From the NCBI RefSeq assembly GCF_022385335.1, contig NZ_CP092431.1:8370001-8434000 (forward strand): a stretch of DNA of 64,000 bases. Direction: 5' to 3'. This DNA is from Streptomyces deccanensis. Its GTDB lineage: Bacteria > Actinomycetota > Actinomycetes > Streptomycetales > Streptomycetaceae. This document shows positions 59,073-64,000 of the stretch, piece after piece (position 1 is the first letter of the stretch; each line of letters starts with the position of its first letter). The translations under genes were made by a program, and so were the position numbers. Below the pieces are notes generated by a model that saw only the letters and a program-made list of their open reading frames with translations, made no database searches and was not told where the DNA came from.

Positions 59073-60022
59073 GGCTGCTTCCTGGGCAGGGGCGCGGTGA
59101 GTCTCACCTGGGTGCCCGCGCGAGGCGCGGGGGCGATGTCCAGGGTGGCGCCGATGAGCAGGGCACGCTCGCGCATGCCCCGGATGCCGGCGCCTTCGCG
59201 GGGGGCCTGGACGCCGCTGCCGTCGTCGGTGACCTCCAGGACCACCCGGTCGTCGGCGTGGCGCAGGGCGACGGTGACCTCTTCGGCCTCCGCGTGACGG
59301 GCGACGTTGGTCAGGGACTCCTGGGCGACGCGGTAGACGACCAGTTCCGTCTCCGGCGCGAGGCCGGGCAGGTCGGTGTCGAAGCGGCGGTCGACCCGCA
59401 GTCCGGTGTGCGTGGCGAAGTCCTCGGTGAGCGAGGTCAGCGCGCTGACGAGACCCAGGTCGTCCAACACACCGGGACGCAGCCGCCGCGCCAGCCGGCG
59501 TACCTCGTCCAGACCGGCCCGGGTCATCTCCCGCACCTCGTGCAGCTCAGCGCGCAGCGGCGCGGGCGCGTCGTCCGCGGCCCGCTTGAGTGCCAGCAGG
59601 ATCGCGGTCATGCTCTGGCCCACCTCGTCGTGCAGCTCCTGTGCGATACGGCGGCGTTCGGCCTCCTGGGCCAGCAGGGCCCGGGCGCTGCTGGTGGCCC
59701 GCTCGTGCTCCAGCCGCTCCAGCATGGCGTTGAACGTGCGGATCACCTCGGCGACCTCGCCGCCGCCGTCGGCGGGCAGCCGCTGGCCGGGGCGGAGCAG
59801 GTCCACGGTGGTCATCAGCTTGGTGAGCCGGTCCAGCGGCGCCAGCCCGAACCGCAGCAGCGCGGCGTTGGCGACCAGCATCACCACCAGGCCGCCCACC
59901 AGGATGATCGCCTCGGTGAGCAGAACCGGTACGGATACGGTCACCGGTGCCCACAGCAGCAGGGCCGTCGCCGTGCCCAGCACCACGGCGTTGAGGGCGA
60001 AGATCCGCCAGAACAAGGACAC
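59069..60022 (-). CDS. Sensor histidine kinase (HisKA_3 type with HAMP)
   Basis: A protein of about 317 residues from GTG 60022. Two N-terminal membrane helices (about 5-25 and 30-52) are followed at once by a HAMP domain (L-D-R-L-T-K-L-M-T-T-V-D, with A-E-V-I-R-T-F-N-A-M-L-E-R-L), the phospho-accepting His in Q-E-L-H-D-E-V-G-Q-S-M, and an ATPase domain with V-Y-R-V-A-Q-E-S-L-T-N-V-A-R-H-A and G-I-R-G-M-R-E-R-A. There is almost no outside loop, so the signal is probably membrane-derived or internal. A longer form from 60160 is possible. Confidence 0.9.
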   Translation of the reverse strand: MSLFWRIFALNAVVLGTATALLLWAPVTVSVPVLLTEAIILVGGLVVMLVANAALLRFGLAPLDRLTKLMTTVDLLRPGQRLPADGGGEVAEVIRTFNAMLERLEHERATSSARALLAQEAERRRIAQELHDEVGQSMTAILLALKRAADDAPAPLRAELHEVREMTRAGLDEVRRLARRLRPGVLDDLGLVSALTSLTEDFATHTGLRVDRRFDTDLPGLAPETELVVYRVAQESLTNVARHAEAEEVTVALRHADDRVVLEVTDDGSGVQAPREGAGIRGMRERALLIGATLDIAPAPRAGTQVRLTAPLPRKQP

Positions 60023-60119
60023 CGGACCGCACGCCTCGCCTTCCACATCCGTTGCTCGCCGCCCCGGGGGTGCCTGCGAGGTACTGCTGCCAGCTTGCCC
60101 CTCGCGAGGTGCCCCGTCG

Positions 60120-60212
60120 ATGGGACCCGGTGCCCATTTCCGGGGGCGCGCACCACCCATGACCCGCCGCGTGGAGCCCTCGACCCGGTGCGAAATGGGT
60201 ACCGCGCCCGAT
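60120..60212. promoter_or_regulatory. Paired ATGGG-type boxes between kinase and DksA-like genes
   Basis: Box 1 ATGGGACCCGGTGCCCAT (60120-60137) is an 18-bp near-palindrome (14 of 18 positions). Box 2 ATGGGTACCGCGCCCGAT (60195-60212) has the same form. A direct repeat GACCCGGTGC (60124, 60182) is followed by CCATTTC in one copy and GAAATGG in the other. Likely sites for the adjacent DevR-type regulator. Confidence 0.5.
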
Positions 60213-60247
60213 GGGCGTCCGCCGCGGACCCGGCCAGAGTGGACACC

Positions 60248-60568
60248 ATGTCAACGCATGTACCCCACACCGACCCCCACCTGGACGAGGCCCGGCAACG
60301 CCTGGAGAGCGCCCGCTCCTCCCGGCTGGCACAGCTTCAGGCGCTCGACGAGCTCGACGAGGCCGGACGGACCACGGACGATCACCTGCTGTCCGCGCAG
60401 AGGACCGCGCTGCGGGGCGTCCTCCGAGAGATCGAGGAAGCCTTCGCCCGGATCGAGAACGGCACCTACGGCGCCTGCCTGAGCTGTGCCAGGCCCGTCC
60501 CGGCGGAACGGCTGGAGATCCTCCCCTACACCCGCCACTGCGTCGCCTGCCGCCGCCGCGCCACCTGA
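60248..60568 (+). CDS. TraR/DksA-type zinc-finger protein
   Basis: A protein of 106 residues. A coiled-coil N terminus (A-R-Q-R-L-E-S-A-R, L-R-G-V-L-R-E-I-E-E-A-F-A-R-I) leads to I-E-N-G-T-Y-G-A-C-L-S-C and, later, R-H-C-V-A-C, a four-Cys zinc site. DksA-type proteins bind RNA polymerase through its secondary channel; the coiled-coil tip here lacks the Asp pair in an obvious place, so the effect is uncertain. It is divergent from the two-component system and followed by a second such gene. Confidence 0.9.
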   Translation: MSTHVPHTDPHLDEARQRLESARSSRLAQLQALDELDEAGRTTDDHLLSAQRTALRGVLREIEEAFARIENGTYGACLSCARPVPAERLEILPYTRHCVACRRRAT

Positions 60569-60674
60569 AGCACCGCCCGCACCACTTCCCGACCCACCTC
60601 TCCTACCGCCTCCCGACCCATCTCCCGAACCGCCTCCGTACCGACCTCCTACGGCCTGCCTCACAAGGGGTGAC

Positions 60675-61049
60675 GTGGTGAACCAACAGACCATCGGCGA
60701 CAGCACCTCCCATCTGTCGGCCGACGACCTCGCCGCACTGCGCGAGAACCTGCACGAGCAGCGTCTGTTCCGCCAGGAGCAGCTGCGCCGGCTCACCGGC
60801 CCCGTCACCTCGCGCGCCGAGAGCCGGCTGCGGGAACGGGCCGCCTCGCAGACCGAAGTGCAGGTCCAGCTCGCGGCCTCCGCCCGCATGGTCCTCACCG
60901 ACGTCGAAGCGGCCCTCGCCCGGATGAACGAGGGCGGCTACGGCACCTGCCGGTTGTGCCGTCGCCCCATCGAGCGGGAACGGCTGATGATCGTGCCGCA
61001 GGCCCGCTACTGCGCCCGCTGCCAACAGGTGAAGGAGGCGGTCCCGTGA
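60675..61049 (+). CDS. TraR/DksA-type zinc-finger protein, second copy
   Basis: A protein of 124 residues with a coiled-coil N terminus (D-D-L-A-A-L-R-E-N-L-H-E-Q-R-L-F-R-Q-E-Q-L) and the zinc site G-G-Y-G-T-C-R-L-C-R-R-P-I and Y-C-A-R-C. The section M-N-E-G-G-Y-G-T-C matches the first copy. GTG 60675 follows AAGGGG; GTG 60678 is equally possible. Its stop overlaps the start of the MreB-like gene (GTGA). Confidence 0.9.
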   Translation: MVNQQTIGDSTSHLSADDLAALRENLHEQRLFRQEQLRRLTGPVTSRAESRLRERAASQTEVQVQLAASARMVLTDVEAALARMNEGGYGTCRLCRRPIERERLMIVPQARYCARCQQVKEAVP

Positions 61050-61906
61050 CCGGCGCCCCCGACCCGCGCACCGTCGAGGACCGGCACCGGCACCGGCCCT
61101 GGCCGAGGTGCCCCCTCTGCTGCGGCCTCGCCCTGGACCTGGGCAGCGCCCGCACCCGCGCCTGGATATCGGGCAGGGGCGTGGTCGTCGACCTGCCGAG
61201 TGCGTCCCGCCGCGATGCCGGGGCGCCGTACCCCGCCGGGCCCGGCATCCGCGCAGAGCCCCCGGGGAGCGCCGGGACCCTGCGGCAGCTGCTCGGCCCC
61301 CACCTGCCCCGCTCCACCCGCCCCCTGGTCATCGTCACCGCGCCCGTCCTGGACGGCCCCGCCCACCGCACCCGGGCACGCGCGGTGGTCGACGTGCTGC
61401 GACCGTGCGGTGTCCTGACCGTGTCCAGCGCCCGGAGCATCGCCGTGGCCGCCGACGCCGACCTGGCCGGGCCGCTGCTCGTGGTGGACATCGGCGCCCA
61501 CTTCACCGAGGTGGTCCTGCTGTGCGACGGCGCCGTCGCCGACGCCCGCCGCGCCACCCTCGGCACCGCTGACCTGGACGGGACGACCATGCCCGGGCAG
61601 ATCGCCGAGGCGGTGTCCTCGATGCTGACGGCGATGCTCCGCGAGGACCACACCTCCCTGACCGTCGACGCCCTGCACCGGGGCGTCCTCCTGGCCGGCG
61701 GAGGCGCCCTCCGCCCCGAGATCACCCACCACCTCACCGGCCCGCTGCCGACGCCGCCGCGAGTGGTCCCGTCTCCTCACACCGCGGCCGTCCGGGGCGC
61801 CGCGACGCTCCTGCGCTCCGCCCACACCCACCCCTCGTCCACACCGTCGCCGTCGTCCCTCCCGGCCGGCCGTCCACGGCTGCGGCCCCGTCCGTCCGCC
61901 GAGTGA
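61046..61906 (+). CDS. MreB-like actin-fold ATPase
   Basis: A protein of 286 residues, shorter than MreB (about 340). Actin-fold ATP-site motifs are in order: G-L-A-L-D-L-G-S-A-R-T-R-A-W (phosphate 1), P-L-L-V-V-D-I-G-A-H-F-T-E-V-V-L (phosphate 2) and G-V-L-L-A-G-G-G-A-L (adenosine). A C-P-L-C-C cluster precedes the first motif. The subdomain between phosphate 1 and 2 is reduced, and the C terminus is Pro/Ser-rich. It overlaps the DksA-like gene. A shape or envelope role like MreB is only inferred. Confidence 0.8.
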   Translation: MTGAPDPRTVEDRHRHRPWPRCPLCCGLALDLGSARTRAWISGRGVVVDLPSASRRDAGAPYPAGPGIRAEPPGSAGTLRQLLGPHLPRSTRPLVIVTAPVLDGPAHRTRARAVVDVLRPCGVLTVSSARSIAVAADADLAGPLLVVDIGAHFTEVVLLCDGAVADARRATLGTADLDGTTMPGQIAEAVSSMLTAMLREDHTSLTVDALHRGVLLAGGGALRPEITHHLTGPLPTPPRVVPSPHTAAVRGAATLLRSAHTHPSSTPSPSSLPAGRPRLRPRPSAE

Positions 61907-62159
61907 GGACGGAACGCGTTCACCGTGTGGAGTTCGGGCGGCCGGTTGGGGAGGTTCCGGAAGACTTTCGGGCCCGTCGTGCGGGCCGCGGGCGCCGCAC
62001 CCACGCCGGGCGGCGCGACGCTCGTCGCCGATGAGCCGCGAACACCTGCGCGATCGTGGGATCGCGGGCAGTGCCGGACCTTGCCCGGGCAGCGTGCCGG
62101 GAGCCGCTAGTTTGGGACCGGCCATATGAGAACCCGTGAGAGATGAGAGGGTCTGACGG

Positions 62160-63458
62160 GTGAGCGAGACACCACCGAACACCCTGCAATACCGTTTCGA
62201 CGGCCCGGAAGACGCCCCTGTTCTGATCCTGGGCCCCTCCCTGGGCACCACCTGGCACATGTGGGACCGTCAGATCCCCGAACTGACCAAGCAGTGGCGG
62301 ATCTTCCGCTTCGACCTGCCGGGGCACGGTGGCGCGCCGGCGTACCCCGGTGGCTCGGTCACCGAACTGGCCTCCCGCCTGCTGGCCACGCTCGACGCCG
62401 TCGGTGTGCAGCGCTTCGGCTACGCGGGCTGCGCGTTCGGCGGCGCCATCGGCGTCGAACTCGCCCTGCGCCACCCCGAACGGCTCGCCTCGCTCGCGCT
62501 GATCGCCGCCTCGCCCCGCTTCGGCACGGCCGACGAGTTCCGCCAGCGCGGGGTGATCGTGCGGACCAACGGCCTCGACCCCATCGCCCGGACGTCCCCG
62601 GACCGCTGGTTCACCGCCGGGTTCGCGGCGGCGCAGCCCGCGATCACCGAGTGGGCCGTGCAGATGGTCCGCACCACCGACCCCGGCTGCTACATCGCCG
62701 CCTGCGAGGCACTCGCCTCGTTCGACGTCCGCGCCGAACTCGGCCGGATCGGCGTCCCCACCCTCGTCCTCGTCGGCTCCGACGACCAGGTCACCGGCCC
62801 CGCCGAGGCCCGGACGCTCGTCGCGGGCATCCCGGACGCCCGGCTCGCGGTCGTCCCGGGCGCCTCCCACCTCGTCCCGGTCGAGCAGCCCGCCGCCGTC
62901 ACCGACCTGCTCGTCCGCCACTTCTCCACCGCCTGGCAGCCCGCCTACGACTCCACCACCGGCCAGGTCGCCATCCCGGCGGCCCCGGTCAAGCCGGCCC
63001 TCGCGGCCGTCCCGCCGCAAACCGGACCGGTCGCCGAGATCGCCCCGGCCGCCGTCCAGCCGGAGGCCATGGGCAGACCGGACCCGTACGACGCCGGGCT
63101 GAAGGTCCGCCGCGAGGTGCTCGGCGACGCACATGTGGACCGGGCGCTGGCGTCGGCGGACGACTTCTCCGGCGACTTCCAGGAGTTCATCACCCGCTAC
63201 GCCTGGGGCGAGATCTGGGACCGGCCCGGCCTCGACCGCCGTTCCCGCAGCTGTGTCACCCTGACCGCGCTCGTCGCCGGCGGGCACCTGGACGAACTCG
63301 CCTTCCACACCCGCGCCGCCCTCCGCAACGGCCTCACGCCGGACGAGATCAAGGAAGTCCTCCTCCAGGCGGCCGTCTACTGCGGGGTGCCGGCCGCGAA
63401 CAGCGCGTTCCGCGTGGCCCAGCAGGTCATCCGCGAGGAGACCACCCCGCAGGAGTGA
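62160..63458 (+). CDS. pcaL: PcaD-PcaC fusion: 3-oxoadipate enol-lactonase / 4-carboxymuconolactone decarboxylase
   Basis: A protein of 432 residues. Residues 1-265 are an alpha/beta hydrolase like PcaD (enol-lactone to 3-oxoadipate). About 305-425 is the PcaC decarboxylase domain (G-L-K-V-R-R-E-V-L-G, D-F-Q-E-F-I-T-R-Y-A-W-G, T-A-L-V-A-G-G, H-T-R-A-A-L-R-N-G-L, A-V-Y-C-G-V-P-A-A-N). An Ala/Pro linker joins them. The nucleophile elbow reads G90-C-A92-F-G94-G, with Ala where Ser is expected, while the Asp (G-S-D-D-Q) and His (G-A-S-H-L) are kept. Beta-ketoadipate pathway; other pca genes are not in the window. Confidence 0.9.
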   Translation: MSETPPNTLQYRFDGPEDAPVLILGPSLGTTWHMWDRQIPELTKQWRIFRFDLPGHGGAPAYPGGSVTELASRLLATLDAVGVQRFGYAGCAFGGAIGVELALRHPERLASLALIAASPRFGTADEFRQRGVIVRTNGLDPIARTSPDRWFTAGFAAAQPAITEWAVQMVRTTDPGCYIAACEALASFDVRAELGRIGVPTLVLVGSDDQVTGPAEARTLVAGIPDARLAVVPGASHLVPVEQPAAVTDLLVRHFSTAWQPAYDSTTGQVAIPAAPVKPALAAVPPQTGPVAEIAPAAVQPEAMGRPDPYDAGLKVRREVLGDAHVDRALASADDFSGDFQEFITRYAWGEIWDRPGLDRRSRSCVTLTALVAGGHLDELAFHTRAALRNGLTPDEIKEVLLQAAVYCGVPAANSAFRVAQQVIREETTPQE

Positions 63459-63518
63459 GCGCGGTCGGGGTGCCGGCCACGGTGGGCCCGGCACCTCCCG
63501 CCCGGGCAGGATGGATCC

Positions 63519-64000
63519 ATGACCATGAAGCTCACGAAGAAGTCGCACGCCTGCGTCCGGCTGGAGAAGGACGGGCGCACGCTCGTCATCGACCCGGGCG
63601 GGTTCAGCGAGGAGGACGCCGCGCTCGGCGCGGACGCGGTGCTGGTCACGCACGAGCATCCCGACCACTTCGACGAGGGACGGCTGCGGGCGGCCCTGGA
63701 GGGCAACCCGGCCGCCGAGATCTGGACCCTGCGCTCGGTTGCCGAGAAGATCTCCGCCGCCTTCCCGGGCCGGGTGCACACGGTCGGCCACGGCGACACG
63801 TTCACCGCCGCCGGCTTCGACGTGCAGGTCCACGGCGAACTCCACGCCGTGATCCACCCGGACATCCCGCGCATCACCAACGTTGGCTACCTCGTCGACG
63901 GCGGCCGCGTCTTCCACCCCGGCGACGCCCTCACCGTCCCCGACCTCCCCGTCGAGACGCTGATGCTCCCCGTCATGGCCCCCTGGAGCAAGATCTCCGA
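63519..64000 (+). CDS. MBL-fold metallo-hydrolase, UlaG-like (3' truncated by window edge)
   Basis: 161 codons remain. A short N terminus (K-L-T-K-K-S-H-A-C-V-R-L) runs into V-I-D-P-G-G and the metal motif T-H45-E-H47-P-D49-H50. Later N-V-G-Y-L-V-D-G-G-R-V-F-H-P-G-D has the next metal ligands. This layout fits the small UlaG/YtkL-type MBL proteins of about 210 residues. ATG 63519 or 63525 is the start. No signal peptide. Distinct in type from the three MBL genes at the left end. Confidence 0.87.
   Translation, partial: MTMKLTKKSHACVRLEKDGRTLVIDPGGFSEEDAALGADAVLVTHEHPDHFDEGRLRAALEGNPAAEIWTLRSVAEKISAAFPGRVHTVGHGDTFTAAGFDVQVHGELHAVIHPDIPRITNVGYLVDGGRVFHPGDALTVPDLPVETLMLPVMAPWSKIS

Overview
The window is high-GC DNA with codon usage, GTG and TTG starts, four-base ATGA/GTGA gene overlaps and a gene set typical of a Streptomyces (Actinomycetota) chromosome. 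The order aceB - nucleotidyltransferase - small protein - IclR regulator - allantoinase - allantoicase (29.8-36.5 kb) is a layout I recognise from Streptomyces. No rRNA, tRNA or CRISPR array was seen.

1-9.15 kb is an accessory segment. It holds metallo-beta-lactamase-fold hydrolases, a secreted two-domain SnoaL-like protein, a broken third SnoaL copy, two alpha/beta hydrolases (one fused to an NTF2/SnoaL-type domain), an AraC regulator and a CGNR zinc-finger regulator. Transposase and integrase fossils lie inside it (about 4.36-4.48 kb) and at its right edge (8.68-9.15 kb). A perfect 14-bp inverted repeat between the divergent hydrolase and MBL genes recurs, imperfectly, at the CGNR gene.

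9.15-13.15 kb is a urate operon: a small YkoF/DUF77-like protein, an HTH protein, OHCU decarboxylase, hydroxyisourate hydrolase, urate oxidase and 8-oxoguanine deaminase. It turns 8-oxoguanine and urate into allantoin. 29.8-36.5 kb holds the next stage, allantoinase and allantoicase under an AllR-type IclR regulator, with malate synthase to consume the glyoxylate. Both loci carry similar palindromes in their promoters, so they may be co-regulated.

Between and after these: a secreted GH89 N-acetylglucosaminidase, an animal-type haem peroxidase, small phosphatases, an aminotransferase/HxlR pair, a secreted VWA protein with its partner, two divergent NIS siderophore synthetases, a TetR regulator facing a tiny gene, a HipA-like kinase overlapping a SelT/SelW-like protein (13.2-29.8 kb); a 58-bp tandem repeat, a reductase, an RNase Sa homologue, a histidine kinase, an aldo/keto reductase, a response regulator and a P450 (36.5-44.2 kb); an inositol dehydrogenase/GntR pair, ROK glucokinase and an SNF2 helicase overlapping a SWIM zinc-finger protein (44.4-53.7 kb).

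53.7-62 kb is a stress-type cluster: a Cys-rich ArsR/COG2345-type regulator facing DoxX, a universal stress protein, a fused SecDF, a NarL/DevR-type two-component system, two DksA/TraR zinc-finger proteins and an MreB-like actin-fold protein. The window ends with a PcaD-PcaC fusion and a 3'-truncated MBL-fold gene. Four copies of a dispersed palindromic repeat and several perfect hairpins sit between genes.
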